64,000 nt of DNA from Saccharicrinis sp963675435 (GCA_963675435.1 OY776216.1:4092001-4156000); one strand, 5' to 3'. Counted from the first letter of the stretch, positions 1 to 9,236 are shown. The notes: a model not told the origin generated them from the letters alone. Numbers and translations are program-made.

Positions 1-77
1 TAAAAATCTATACAAGACCGGATATTTACACAATTTCTTTTTTATATTTATAGTACTCTAAAACAAAAAACATACAT

Positions 78-1622
78 ATGATTAACGAAACAGACCACGA
101 ATTCCTTAATAAAAAAGGTATTAACCAAGAACAGGTAAACATACAACTCAATCATTTCAAAAATGGATTTCCTTTTATGGATATTCAAAAGCCAGCTTCA
201 ATCGAAGATGGTATCATCACACTTGATGAAGAACAAAAGCTAATGTTTACCGATCAGTACAGAAAGGGTATTGATGAAGGTTTATCTATTTTAAAATTCG
301 TTCCCGCTTCTGGAGCGGCCACGCGAATGTTTAAAGACTTATTTAGTTTTATTAATGCTGACCAACCAAAACAAGAAGAGTTAAAAAAATCAGGACCTAT
401 AAATAAATTTTTGGCGCACATTAAATACTTTGCTTTTTCTAAAGATCTGCAATCTATATGTGGAATTGACTTTTCTGATGATAAGGCTGTTTTTGAAAAT
501 GGAGCCTTAATTGTCGAAAAACTTCTTTTACCAGATGGATTAAACTACGGAAAATACCCTAAAGGTGTTATACAATTCCACAACGATGGTGATAAATCCA
601 CTACACCAATTGAGGAACACATGATTGAAGGTGCTTTATATGGACAAGATAATGAAGGCATTGTAAACTTACACTTTACCGTATCCGAAGATCATATCGA
701 GTTATTTAAAGGAATTGTTGATAAAAATATTTCTTTATTTGAAGCCAAATACGATGTAAAATATAACATCTCATATTCAACACAAAAATCATATACCGAC
801 ACAATTGCTGTAAATCCTGACAATACACCTTTCAGACTTGATAACGATCAATTATTATTTCGTCCAGCCGGGCATGGTGCATTAATTGAAAACCTAAATG
901 ATTTAGACGCTGACATCATCTTTATTAAAAATATTGATAATGTAGTACCATCATACAGATTAAAAGACACCATTCAATACAAAGAGGCTCTTGCCGGTGT
1001 ACTATATTTTTATCAACAAAAAATATATGATTTTCTTGAAGCGATTGAAAATGAAACAGCAGACAATGATTTAATTGATGAGATATTAGATTTTATGCAA
1101 GCTGAACTATTCATAATCACACCTGAAAACTTAACATCCAAAGAGGCTAAACTTAATTATATCACTTCTAAATTAAACCGTCCAATCAGAGTATGTGGTA
1201 TGGTAAAAAATGAAGGCGAAGCAGGTGGTGGCCCATTTTGGGGAATTGGAAAAAACAACGAAATATCGCTGCAGGTTGTTGAAAGTTCTCAAATAGACCT
1301 TAATAACAACGCTAAAAAGAAACTATTGCAACAAAGCACTCATTTCAATCCCGTAGATTTAATTTGCTGTACAAAAAATTATGTCGGCAAAAAATTTAAT
1401 CTTTTGGATTATGTTGATCCAAAAACTGGATTCATTTCAAACAAATCACTTAATGGAAAAGAATTAAAAGCTTTAGAACTACCCGGATTATGGAATGGTG
1501 CCATGTCGGATTGGACAACTCTATTTGTTGAAGTACCAATCAGCACTTTCAACCCTGTAAAAACTGTCAATGATTTACTACGTGTTCAACACCAGCCAGA
1601 AGGCTTAGAAAAACACTCATAA
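78..1622 (+). CDS. DUF4301 family protein (nucleotidyltransferase-like N-terminus)
   Basis: A 514-residue soluble protein that I recognise as the DUF4301 family, common in Bacteroidota and without an established function. Residues 76-86 (PASGAATRMFK) resemble the glycine-rich, Arg-containing loop of sugar-nucleotide pyrophosphorylases (G-x-G-T-R-M/L), and the C-terminal half has a glycine-rich stretch (GEAGGGPFWG, about residues 381-390). There is no signal peptide or membrane segment, so it should be cytosolic. The start lies just after an AT-rich leader, with no upstream in-frame alternative. It stands alone, followed by a hairpin. A role as a nucleotidyl- or sugar-nucleotide-transferase is inference from the loop only. 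Confidence 0.8.
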   Translation: MINETDHEFLNKKGINQEQVNIQLNHFKNGFPFMDIQKPASIEDGIITLDEEQKLMFTDQYRKGIDEGLSILKFVPASGAATRMFKDLFSFINADQPKQEELKKSGPINKFLAHIKYFAFSKDLQSICGIDFSDDKAVFENGALIVEKLLLPDGLNYGKYPKGVIQFHNDGDKSTTPIEEHMIEGALYGQDNEGIVNLHFTVSEDHIELFKGIVDKNISLFEAKYDVKYNISYSTQKSYTDTIAVNPDNTPFRLDNDQLLFRPAGHGALIENLNDLDADIIFIKNIDNVVPSYRLKDTIQYKEALAGVLYFYQQKIYDFLEAIENETADNDLIDEILDFMQAELFIITPENLTSKEAKLNYITSKLNRPIRVCGMVKNEGEAGGGPFWGIGKNNEISLQVVESSQIDLNNNAKKKLLQQSTHFNPVDLICCTKNYVGKKFNLLDYVDPKTGFISNKSLNGKELKALELPGLWNGAMSDWTTLFVEVPISTFNPVKTVNDLLRVQHQPEGLEKHS

Positions 1623-1629
1623 TAACAAT

Positions 1630-1670
1630 AAAGGGTATTGTTTATTAAATAGTTATTAACAATACCCTTT
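1630..1670 (+). terminator. Hairpin after DUF4301 gene
   Basis: Perfect 13-bp stem AAAGGGTATTGTT / AACAATACCCTTT around a 15-nt loop, beginning eight bases past the stop codon. The following tract is A/T-rich (AATTATAAA) and not a clean U-run, so termination may be imperfect. Confidence 0.6.
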
Positions 1671-1739
1671 AATTATAAACATCCTATTGTAAAAACCTAA
1701 ATTAATGGTATTTTTGTCACTTAAAATCAAAGTGAATAT

Positions 1740-3143
1740 ATGCAAGAATACTCTCACGCAGATCAAGAAGGGACAAGAGAGACTGTTGACAGATTTGAGG
1801 AACTGGTTCAACTTAACCAGGAATCCTATTTTGATGTGTTCCAAATTGAATCTATATTTGATTACTATCACCAAAAGAGCAGGCTCGACAAAGCTGAATT
1901 AGCTATTGAAATGGGCCTAAAACAACATCCCGACTCTACTTGTTTAAAACTTAAACTTAGTACACTTTACCTTGAATTAGATAAAGACGATGAAGCTATA
2001 GAAATATTAGAGTATTTAAAACAAGTAGAATCCAATAATTCTGAAGTTTTCTTAAACCTGGGAATTATACAAACCCGATTTGGGGAAAAACCAGAGGCTT
2101 TAAAGAATTTTAAAATAGCCTTAAAACATTGCTCAAAAGAAGATTTAGCAGATTACGTATTTGAAATCAGTTTCAACCTTAACCAGGAAGGTTATTTTGT
2201 TGAAGCTAGAAATCTGATTAAATACTACAAAAATAAGTTTTCAAAAAACGAAAACTTACTTTTTGAACTTGCCTATGCATACGACAAGTTAAATGAAATA
2301 GAACATGGAATTGACATTTATAATAAACTGTTAGACCTCAATCCTTATTTAGAAAATGCCTGGTATAATCTTGGTATTTTACACAATAAGCAAGAAAATT
2401 ATACAGAAGCTATTGAAGCATACAATATAACTATTGCCATAGCACCTAATTTATCTGAAGCTTATTTTAACAAAGCAAACAGTCTTGCTCAAACTGGGAA
2501 TTACATAGAAGCAATTAATGCTTACGCTGAATATTTATCCCATTCACACCCAAATGCAATTTCATATTTCTACATGGGTGATTGCTGGGAAAACTTAGGC
2601 AACTACAACTTAGCTACCAAATTCTACAAAGCAGCAGTTGATTTAGATCCGGAACACATTGAATCATTACGTTCTTTAGGAAGAACTTCTTATCACGTTC
2701 AGGATTACGAAACTAGTATTTATGCCTTTGATAAAGCAGTAGGTATCAATCCTAAATCTGCCGAACTTTGGAGAGCCTTAGGTAAAAGCTATAAAAAAAT
2801 TAAAAAACCTGCTGAAGCTAAACGCTGTTTAAAAAGGGCCTTAATTAACCAACATCAGGATACTAAAAACTGGATTGAGATGTATCAGTTTCTAGAGGAA
2901 AATGAATCTGATTTTAATGCCATACCATTTCTTGAATTACTTTTAAGCAAAGATCAATCGAATGGTGCATTACATTATCTGGCAGCGATTATTTACAACA
3001 AATTTGATATGCAGAAAGAATCTTTAAAGCATTTAATAATTGCCCGTCAATTATTACCTGAAGATTTAGAGCTTGTTTTAAATAAATATCCAGCTTTAGT
3101 ATCAATGCCGGAGATTGCAGAATATATCAATTCTCAACTATAA
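1740..3143 (+). CDS. Tetratricopeptide repeat protein
   Basis: A 467-residue protein made almost entirely of TPR helices: repeated patterns such as AWYNLGILHNKQENYTEAIEA, AYFNKANSLAQTGNYIEAIN and LWRALGKSYKKIKKPAEAK occur from about residue 45 to 400. No signal peptide or membrane helix, so probably a cytosolic scaffold for protein-protein contacts. The N-terminus is acidic (EYSHADQEGTRETVDRFEEL). Similar TPR proteins sit upstream of DUF368 and aroE genes in related Bacteroidota from memory of the family context, so the next two genes may be cotranscribed, although the 128-bp gap leaves room for another promoter. No specific partner can be named. Confidence 0.85.
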   Translation: MQEYSHADQEGTRETVDRFEELVQLNQESYFDVFQIESIFDYYHQKSRLDKAELAIEMGLKQHPDSTCLKLKLSTLYLELDKDDEAIEILEYLKQVESNNSEVFLNLGIIQTRFGEKPEALKNFKIALKHCSKEDLADYVFEISFNLNQEGYFVEARNLIKYYKNKFSKNENLLFELAYAYDKLNEIEHGIDIYNKLLDLNPYLENAWYNLGILHNKQENYTEAIEAYNITIAIAPNLSEAYFNKANSLAQTGNYIEAINAYAEYLSHSHPNAISYFYMGDCWENLGNYNLATKFYKAAVDLDPEHIESLRSLGRTSYHVQDYETSIYAFDKAVGINPKSAELWRALGKSYKKIKKPAEAKRCLKRALINQHQDTKNWIEMYQFLEENESDFNAIPFLELLLSKDQSNGALHYLAAIIYNKFDMQKESLKHLIIARQLLPEDLELVLNKYPALVSMPEIAEYINSQL

Positions 3144-3271
3144 CATGTGCTATTTCTAAAAATCATGAAATCTAATTTTTGTTATAATTATAGCTTTACA
3201 ACTTCAATGTAAACTAAAAAGCTAATTAGAAGACAATATACAAGCCCATCTAAAAAATAATTCAAGAACAG

Positions 3272-4192
3272 ATGAAAGAGAACAACTCTAAAATATTTTT
3301 TTCAAATATTTTTAAAGGCATGGCCATGGGTGCTGCCAATGTAATTCCTGGCGTATCCGGAGGAACAATTGCATTAATTACTGGCATCTTTGAAAGATTA
3401 ATTGATGCCATTAAATCATTTGACCTAAAAGCCATTAATCTTTTATTAAAAGGAAAATTTAAGGAATTTGCACAACATATTGATTTATGGTTCCTTGTTT
3501 CTGTATTCCTTGGAGTTGGTGTTGCCATTGTATCACTAGCCAGATTATTTAAATTCTTATTTGAAAATTATCCTGTTTACATATGGGCTTTCTTTTTTGG
3601 ACTTGTTTTAGCCAGCGTTTACTTCGTTGGAAAGTCTGTACAAAAGTGGAGTCTCAGCAGTATTATTTCATTTATAATAGGTAGTGCCGTAGCCATAGCA
3701 ATTAGTGTTTTAACTCCAGCATCAGAGAATAGTTCATTAATCTATTTGTTTATTTGCGGAATAGTAGCCATCTGCAGCATGATCATTCCCGGTTTATCAG
3801 GCAGTTTTGTTTTGATTTTAATGGGAAATTACCAATTGGTAATGATAAATGCAGTGAGTGAATTTAATATGAAAGTACTACTTCCGGTTGCTGCTGGTGC
3901 CGGGCTTGGATTAATAGGTTTTTCTCACTTTCTATCATGGTTATTAAAAAAATACCACAACCAAACAATAGCTATGTTAACTGGTTTTGTTTTAGGTTCT
4001 CTTGGAATATTATGGCCATGGAAAGAGACTATTACACAAACTTTTGGAGAAAAGGTAAAAACTATTGGATATGATTGGTTTATCCCTAAAGCTGACTCAG
4101 AGTTTTTTATTGCAGTAGTTTTTATTATATTAGGAATAGCCAGCATTTGGCTTACAGAAACGCTTGGTTCAAAAAAATCAAAGACCGCTTAA
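3272..4192 (+). CDS. DUF368 family polyprenyl-phosphate transporter (PopT-like)
   Basis: A 306-residue polytopic membrane protein. It opens with the DUF368 signature (KGMAMGAANVIPGVSGGTIA, residues 12-31), and a second copy of the motif, MIIPGLSGSFVLILMG, lies near residue 170, giving the internal pseudo-symmetry known for the family. Members of DUF368 (PopT) were shown to recycle undecaprenyl phosphate across the cytoplasmic membrane for cell-wall and surface-glycan synthesis; by homology that is the likely role here. About eight to nine hydrophobic segments are visible. It lies between the TPR gene and aroE on the same strand, with gaps above 110 bp on both sides. Confidence 0.85.
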   Translation: MKENNSKIFFSNIFKGMAMGAANVIPGVSGGTIALITGIFERLIDAIKSFDLKAINLLLKGKFKEFAQHIDLWFLVSVFLGVGVAIVSLARLFKFLFENYPVYIWAFFFGLVLASVYFVGKSVQKWSLSSIISFIIGSAVAIAISVLTPASENSSLIYLFICGIVAICSMIIPGLSGSFVLILMGNYQLVMINAVSEFNMKVLLPVAAGAGLGLIGFSHFLSWLLKKYHNQTIAMLTGFVLGSLGILWPWKETITQTFGEKVKTIGYDWFIPKADSEFFIAVVFIILGIASIWLTETLGSKKSKTA

Positions 4193-4309
4193 TTACTAAT
4201 AAAAATTATCAGGTTATAAAATCATTAATCAAATTCATTATCCAAAACTATATGGATTAAGAAGTTTCCTTATGCATTTTATAAACTGAATAATTACAAA
4301 TCTCTACGA

Positions 4310-5056
4310 ATGAAAACATTTGGATTAATTGGATACCCTCTTTCAAAATCTTTTTCGCAGAAGTATTTCACCGAAAAATTTGAAAAAGAAACAATTAAGG
4401 CAAGATATCTTAATTTTCCAATTGCCTCAATTGACGAATTTCCTGAATTAATAAATCACCACCCATACATTGGTGGATTAAATGTAACAATTCCTTATAA
4501 AGAAAAAGTAATCCAATATCTTGATGATTTAGATCCTATTTCGAAAGAGGCCGGTGCAGTAAACGTAGTAAAAGTAGATTGGAACAATCCTTCAAAACCA
4601 AAATTAATTGGATACAACTCTGACATCATAGGCTTTTCAAAATCGATAGAACCTTTAATAAAATCCAATCACCAAAAGGCGTTAATACTAGGTACTGGAG
4701 GGGCTGCTAAAGCTGTAGGTTATGCTTTAAAAAGCCTGAACATCGATTACAAGTTGGTTTCAAGAACCCCAGAAGGAGACAACCAAATAAGTTACCATTC
4801 ATTAAACGAAGCAATAATGGCTGAATACACCATAATTGTTAATACAACACCTTTGGGGATGTATGGAAACATGGAAGCAAAGCCTGAAATTCCATATCAT
4901 TATTGCAATGAAAATCACCTATTCTACGATTTAGTCTATAATCCGGAAGTAACCGCATTTTTAAAAGCAGGACAAGATCAAGGGGCAACCATAAAAAATG
5001 GACTAGAGATGCTTCACCTTCAAGCAGAAGCTGCCTGGGAAATATGGAATAAGTAA
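4310..5056 (+). CDS. aroE: Shikimate dehydrogenase
   Basis: NADP-dependent reduction of 3-dehydroshikimate to shikimate in aromatic amino acid synthesis. The 248-residue length fits the short Bacteroidota form. Visible landmarks are the N-terminal GLIGYPLSKSFS substrate loop, NVTIPYKEKV with the catalytic lysine (near residue 65), the AGAVNVV motif, GYNSDIIGF (the usual GxNTDxxG with Ser for Thr), and the nucleotide-binding loop LGTGGAAKAVGYAL. The start is the first ATG in frame with the conserved N-terminus. A strong hairpin follows and separates it from convergent truA. Chorismate synthase, a later enzyme of the same pathway, is at 57230-58306. Confidence 0.95.
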   Translation: MKTFGLIGYPLSKSFSQKYFTEKFEKETIKARYLNFPIASIDEFPELINHHPYIGGLNVTIPYKEKVIQYLDDLDPISKEAGAVNVVKVDWNNPSKPKLIGYNSDIIGFSKSIEPLIKSNHQKALILGTGGAAKAVGYALKSLNIDYKLVSRTPEGDNQISYHSLNEAIMAEYTIIVNTTPLGMYGNMEAKPEIPYHYCNENHLFYDLVYNPEVTAFLKAGQDQGATIKNGLEMLHLQAEAAWEIWNK

Positions 5057-5090
5057 CAAAAATATTTTATATTAATAACAGAAATAAAAA

Positions 5091-5115
5091 AAAGCGACTC
5101 ATTACAAGTCGCTTT
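5091..5115. terminator. Bidirectional terminator between aroE and truA
   Basis: Stem AAAGCGACT / AGTCGCTTT with a 7-nt loop, flanked by an A-run on the left and a T-rich tract on the right, so it can serve both convergent genes. Confidence 0.8.
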
Positions 5116-5119
5116 TCTT

Positions 5120-5887
5120 TTATATTTTCTTAATCTGTGAGGTAAACAAATCATCAGGATATCCCACATCTACCAAATACAATGCATGAGCGGGAGCTGA
5201 AGTTCCAGCCACACCTCTATCCTTTCGCTCTATAACATCCCTAAACTCCTCAACAGACATCTTACCTCGTCCTACTTCAAGTAAAGTACCTACAATTGCA
5301 CGAACCATATTTCTTAAAAATCGATCAGCTTTTATTGTAAATACCCACTTTCCATTTGCAAATTCCCACTTTGCATATACAACTCTACAATTATTAGTCT
5401 TAACATCAGTATGCAATTTACTAAAACTAGTAAAGTCGATATAATCAAATAATACCAGAGCAGCTTTATTCATCAAATCAAAATCCAAAGCAACAGGAGC
5501 TTGAAAAGCCAATTCTTGCAAAAACGGATTCTTCATTTCTACCAAATGATACTCATAAGTACGACTCACTGCTGAAAATCGGCTATGCGTTTCTTCTTCA
5601 ACCTTTGTCAATGAATAAATGGCAATATCTTTAGGTATGAAGCGATTCAACTTAAAACAAAATTGAGCAGAATCAATGGAATCATTTTCACATTCGAAAT
5701 GAGCTACAAAATAAGAAGCATGAACACCAGTATCAGTTCGTCCACAACCCACCACATTCACCTTCTCTCGCACTACCTTACTAATACAATCATTTAATAC
5801 TTCTTGTACAGAAATAGCATTAGGCTGAATTTGCCACCCATGATAATTTTTACCATTATAAGCCAGCTCTATAAAATATCTCATCAT
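5120..5887 (-). CDS. truA: tRNA pseudouridine(38-40) synthase
   Basis: Isomerises uridines 38-40 in the tRNA anticodon arm. The 255-residue protein has the family active-site motif GCGRTDTGVHA (about residues 47-57) with the catalytic Asp, the N-terminal YFIELAYNGKNYHGWQ strand, and the conserved RFLRNMVRAIVG segment. Two ATGs in tandem open the frame (ending at 5887 and 5884); either can be the start. It lies 53 bp downstream of rimO on the same strand, separated by a short heptamer repeat, and ends at the bidirectional hairpin shared with aroE. Confidence 0.95.
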   Translation of the reverse strand: MMRYFIELAYNGKNYHGWQIQPNAISVQEVLNDCISKVVREKVNVVGCGRTDTGVHASYFVAHFECENDSIDSAQFCFKLNRFIPKDIAIYSLTKVEEETHSRFSAVSRTYEYHLVEMKNPFLQELAFQAPVALDFDLMNKAALVLFDYIDFTSFSKLHTDVKTNNCRVVYAKWEFANGKWVFTIKADRFLRNMVRAIVGTLLEVGRGKMSVEEFRDVIERKDRGVAGTSAPAHALYLVDVGYPDDLFTSQIKKI

Positions 5888-5922
5888 TTATTAGTTTCCC
5901 ATTTCCAGTTCCCAATCTACTG

Positions 5923-5958
5923 CCGACTATTGACTACCGACTACTTCACTACTTCACC
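5923..5958. repeat. GACTAYY heptamer microrepeat
   Basis: On the plus strand three consecutive 7-mers, GACTATT, GACTACC and GACTACT, run from 5925 to 5945 and are followed by degenerate CACTACTTCACC. The rimO stop codon (TAG, complement of cta at 5941-5943) lies in the third unit, so the repeat extends into the end of the gene. Confidence 0.55.
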
Positions 5959-7239
5959 AAACAGATCATATGCCTCAGCATCTGTTATATTCACCTGATA
6001 AAACTTCCCTGTTTTCAAATCAGCTGATTCCACAGGAATCAGAACTTCAGGATCAACTTCTGGTGAATCAAACTCAGTTCTTCCAATAAAGTAATCTTCT
6101 TCCTTTCTGTCAATAATTACCTTAAACTCCTTACCAATCTTTTCCTGATTTATTTCCCAACTAATCTGTTCCTGTGTTTGCATGATAATATCAGCTCTTT
6201 CCTGCTTTACCTCTTCCGGAACATCATCTTTATAAGCTCTGTAAGCATGTGTATCCTCTTCATGGGAATAAGGAAAAACACCTAAACGCTCAAATCTCAT
6301 CTCTTTAACAAACTCAAGCATTTCTTTGAAATCCTGGTCTGTCTCACCTGGATGTCCGGTAATCAAAGTTGTTCTCAAATGAATACCAGGAACATCTTTA
6401 CGCATTCTCTCCAAAAGCTTATAAGTATCTGCCTTTGTTACATTTCTTCGCATAATCTTTAACATCGGATCACTAATATGCTGCAATGCGATATCCAGAT
6501 AATTACAAACATTAGGATGCTCACTCATAACTTTTAAAACATCATACGGAAAACCTGCTGGATAAGCATAATGCAATCGTACCCAATCAATACCATCCAC
6601 ATCAGCAATTTTACGCACTAATTCCCCCAAACGCATTTGTTTGTAATTATCTAATCCGTAGAATGATAAATCCTGAGCTATCATTTGCAACTCCCTAACT
6701 CCTGAAGAAGCCAATTTTTGAGCCTCATCAATCAACTCTTCCATTGGACGAGATTTATGCTTACCTGTAATCAAAGGTATTGCACAATAAGAACAAGTTC
6801 TATTACAACCCTCAGAAATTTTAAAATAAGCATAATGATCCGGAGTGGTTAATGTACGATCATTTCTTAGATCAGCCCTGTAAGACTGCCCTAAGTCCGA
6901 AACAATTTTTTTCCAATCAAATTTACCATAAATAGCATCTACCTCAGGAAGCTCCATTTTAAGTTGCTGAAAATATCTTTCGGACAAACATCCCATTACA
7001 AACAACTTTTCAATCTCTCCCCTCTTTTTTGCTTCGGCAAAGTTCAAAATAGTTTCAATTGATTCCTCTTTAGCATCTCCGATAAAACCACATGTATTAA
7101 TAATGGCAATATCCCCTTCCGGATTTGAAGCATCATGAGCTACAGAAAAACCATTAGCTTCAAACTGCTTAATTAAGGATTCTGAATCCACCAAATTTTT
7201 TGAACACCCTAAGGTTACAACATCAATCTTTTTCTTCAT
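5941..7239 (-). CDS. rimO: Ribosomal protein S12 methylthiotransferase
   Basis: Radical-SAM enzyme that adds a methylthio group to a conserved aspartate of ribosomal protein S12. The 432 residues hold the UPF0004 domain with three cluster-binding cysteines (C12, C50, C84), the radical-SAM motif CNRTCSYC (C145, C149, C152), and a C-terminal TRAM domain (about 370-430). This set, and the lack of the MiaB-specific sequence, favour RimO over MiaB. It lies downstream of ftsY on the same strand in the phylum-typical order. A terminator-like hairpin in the 134-bp gap means it may have its own promoter. Confidence 0.93.
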   Translation of the reverse strand: MKKKIDVVTLGCSKNLVDSESLIKQFEANGFSVAHDASNPEGDIAIINTCGFIGDAKEESIETILNFAEAKKRGEIEKLFVMGCLSERYFQQLKMELPEVDAIYGKFDWKKIVSDLGQSYRADLRNDRTLTTPDHYAYFKISEGCNRTCSYCAIPLITGKHKSRPMEELIDEAQKLASSGVRELQMIAQDLSFYGLDNYKQMRLGELVRKIADVDGIDWVRLHYAYPAGFPYDVLKVMSEHPNVCNYLDIALQHISDPMLKIMRRNVTKADTYKLLERMRKDVPGIHLRTTLITGHPGETDQDFKEMLEFVKEMRFERLGVFPYSHEEDTHAYRAYKDDVPEEVKQERADIIMQTQEQISWEINQEKIGKEFKVIIDRKEEDYFIGRTEFDSPEVDPEVLIPVESADLKTGKFYQVNITDAEAYDLFGEVVK

Positions 7240-7312
7240 TATTTACAGTTTACGACAATGGAGTTCAATCTCAAAAACTCATAATAACAACCTAACTAAA
7301 ATTCCATTATCT

Positions 7313-7348
7313 AAAAAAAACAAAAGGCCACCTTCTAAACAGGTAGCC
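7313..7348 (-). terminator. Terminator after ftsY
   Basis: Read on the minus strand, GGCTACCT / AGGTGGCC pairs with one mismatch around a 7-nt loop and is followed by TTTTG and a run of eight T. It lies 25 bp past the ftsY stop. Confidence 0.65.
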
Positions 7349-7373
7349 CAATATAATGTTCTATAAATTTGTA

Positions 7374-8324
7374 CTAATTAAAAAGAGAATCTACAAATTC
7401 ATTACGATTAAAAACTTGCAAATCATCCATTCCTTCTCCAATTCCAATATACTTTACAGGAATTTGAAATTGATCAGAAACTCCAATTACAACTCCACCT
7501 TTTGCAGTTCCATCCAACTTCGTAATTACTAATGCATTTACTTCAGTTGCCTTTGTAAACTCTTTAGCTTGCTCAAAAGCATTTTGCCCCGTAGAACCAT
7601 CTAAAACCAATATAATTTCATTTGGAGTATTAGGAACAACCTTCTGCATCACTTTTTTAACTTTGGTTAGCTCATTCATTAAGTTAACCTTATTGTGCAA
7701 ACGACCAGCTGTATCAATAATAACAACATCAGCACCTTGTGATTTTGCTGACGATAAAGTATCAAAAGCAACAGATGCCGGATCTGAACCCATACTCTGT
7801 TTTACCAGAGGAACATCTACCCTATCAGCCCAAACCTGAAGTTGTTCAATCGCTGCTGCTCTAAATGTATCGGCAGCACCTAAAACAACCTTTTTACCAG
7901 CAGCTTTAAATTTATGTGCTAGCTTACCAATTGTAGTTGTTTTTCCAACTCCATTGACACCAACCACCATAATTACATACGGATCATCACTCTTAGGAAG
8001 CTCAAAATCACCCTCACCTTCAAATTCATTTTCAGATAACAGGTCAACTATTTCCTCTTTTAAGATTCTATTTAATTCAGAAGTACTTAAAAATTTATCA
8101 CGAGCTACACGTTCTTCAATTCTTTCGATAATTTTTAAAGTAGTATCAACACCCACATCTGAGGTAATCAATACTTCTTCCAGTTCATCTAAAACAACAT
8201 CATCTACTTTTGAACGACCCGCGACAGCTCTGGTCAGCTTTTTAAAAACACTTTCCTTTGTTTTAGCTAACCCTTTATCAAGGCTTTCTTTTTTTTCTTT
8301 TGTAAAACTTCCAAATAATCCCAT
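7374..8324 (-). CDS. ftsY: Signal recognition particle receptor FtsY
   Basis: SRP receptor GTPase that docks ribosome-nascent chain complexes at the membrane. The 316-residue protein is essentially the NG domain: helical N domain (about 1-100), P-loop GVNGVGKTT at 122-130, DTAGR G3 motif, and TKLDGTAKGG near residue 267. It lacks the long acidic A domain of E. coli FtsY and starts with a short basic amphipathic segment (MGLFGSFTKEKK), as usual in this phylum. It lies downstream of the L28-L33-DUF4295 cluster but is separated by a strong terminator and a 264-bp gap, suggesting its own promoter. Confidence 0.95.
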   Translation of the reverse strand: MGLFGSFTKEKKESLDKGLAKTKESVFKKLTRAVAGRSKVDDVVLDELEEVLITSDVGVDTTLKIIERIEERVARDKFLSTSELNRILKEEIVDLLSENEFEGEGDFELPKSDDPYVIMVVGVNGVGKTTTIGKLAHKFKAAGKKVVLGAADTFRAAAIEQLQVWADRVDVPLVKQSMGSDPASVAFDTLSSAKSQGADVVIIDTAGRLHNKVNLMNELTKVKKVMQKVVPNTPNEIILVLDGSTGQNAFEQAKEFTKATEVNALVITKLDGTAKGGVVIGVSDQFQIPVKYIGIGEGMDDLQVFNRNEFVDSLFN

Positions 8325-8397
8325 ATCTTAATTAAAATAGAATATTAGATTTTGAGACAATAGAGAATAGAAATCATTAAATATTGAAGTGAGCCTC

Positions 8398-8405
8398 CAA
8401 ATTTA
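8398..8405 (-). promoter_or_regulatory. Candidate -7 box for ftsY
   Basis: TAAATTTG on the minus strand matches the Bacteroidota TAnnTTTG element about 70 bp upstream of ftsY. No convincing -33 TTTG is seen at the expected spacing. Confidence 0.35.
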
Positions 8406-8525
8406 ACTATTAACCTGATTCATATTTAAATCTTAAAATCAGATTCTTATTAACTAATCAAACTACTGCTGAATGAATGAGTTAAATATATAAAAAATAA
8501 CAACCTAATCTACAGTTGTTAACAC

Positions 8526-8562
8526 AAAAAAGCCTCCTTTAAAAATTAAAGGAAGCTTTTTT
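8526..8562. terminator. Terminator after rpmB-rpmG-DUF4295
   Basis: Stem of AAAAAAGC, one mismatch, TCCTTTAA against TTAAAGGA and GCTTTTTT, giving U-runs on both strands. It lies 27 bp past the DUF4295 stop and closes the ribosomal-protein transcript. Confidence 0.8.
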
Positions 8563-8588
8563 GATAAAAAGTCTTTTGCAATGCAAAA

Positions 8589-8741
8589 TTATTTCTTGAA
8601 AAAATCTTTCACTTCTTCATTGGTCACAATCTCTTCTCTAAAAGAGTATGCACCAGTTTTAGGCGATTTAACCATTTTAATCACTTTAGCGTGACCTTTA
8701 CCGCCTCCCGTTTGTAGTGTTGCTACCGCTTTCTTAGCCAT
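8589..8741 (-). CDS. DUF4295 family small basic protein
   Basis: A 50-residue basic protein starting MAKKAVATLQTGGGKGHAK and ending EVKDFFKK. It is the DUF4295 family, which in Bacteroidota almost always follows rpmG; its high Lys content and position suggest a ribosome-associated protein, but no function is established as far as I know. The frame has a clean ATG and stop, is 11 bp downstream of rpmG, and is followed by the transcript terminator. The reading frame was translated by hand from the sequence. Confidence 0.9.
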   Translation of the reverse strand: MAKKAVATLQTGGGKGHAKVIKMVKSPKTGAYSFREEIVTNEEVKDFFKK

Positions 8742-8752
8742 GATTCAAAGAT

Positions 8753-8941
8753 TTATTTAATTTCTCTATGAATAGTATAACGCTTCAAAATAGGGTTATA
8801 CTTTTTTAGTTCCATTCTATCAGGAGTGTTTTTTCTGTTTTTAACAGTAATATATCTGCTTGTTCCAGCCATTCCACTCTCTTTGTGCTCAGTACATTCA
8901 AGAATTACTTGAACTCTGTTTCCTTTTGCTTTCTTAGCCAT
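8753..8941 (-). CDS. rpmG: Large ribosomal subunit protein L33
   Basis: A 62-residue L33 (MAKKAKGNRVQVILECTEH... KKYNPILKRYTIHREIK). It holds only one cysteine in the segment where zinc-binding L33 has paired CxxC motifs (ECTEHKESG), so it is a zinc-independent C-minus form. It follows rpmB by 13 bp and precedes DUF4295 by 11 bp, forming one transcript. Confidence 0.95.
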   Translation of the reverse strand: MAKKAKGNRVQVILECTEHKESGMAGTSRYITVKNRKNTPDRMELKKYNPILKRYTIHREIK

Positions 8942-8954
8942 CTTTTAATCCCCC

Positions 8955-9197
8955 TTAAAATTTAGTTATATAACCTTTTTCCTGAGCGGATTTCAAAGCT
9001 GCTAACAAACCAACTTTGTTGATCATTCTAAGCCCAGAAGCTGAAACCCTAAGATCAATCCAACGCTCCTCCTCAACAAGGAAGAAACGCTTTTTAAATA
9101 GATTCACATCGAATCTTCTTTTGGTTCTTCTTTTTGAGTGAGATACATTGTTCCCAACCATGAACCTTTTTCCAGTTATTTGACAAACTCTTGACAT
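8955..9197 (-). CDS. rpmB: Large ribosomal subunit protein L28
   Basis: An 80-residue L28 with the conserved N-terminus SRVCQITGKRFMVGNNVSHS and the SASGLRMINKVG segment. It is the first gene of the rpmB-rpmG-DUF4295 transcript and has a good upstream promoter match at 9237-9269. Confidence 0.95.
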   Translation of the reverse strand: MSRVCQITGKRFMVGNNVSHSKRRTKRRFDVNLFKKRFFLVEEERWIDLRVSASGLRMINKVGLLAALKSAQEKGYITKF

Positions 9198-9236
9198 TTT
9201 TCAATCGTTTTTTCGGATACATTTTTCAAACAGAGC

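Noticed and set aside
1656..1902. Two short frames overlapping the start of the TPR gene
   Set aside because: Both are out of frame with the long TPR gene and one runs through the hairpin region.
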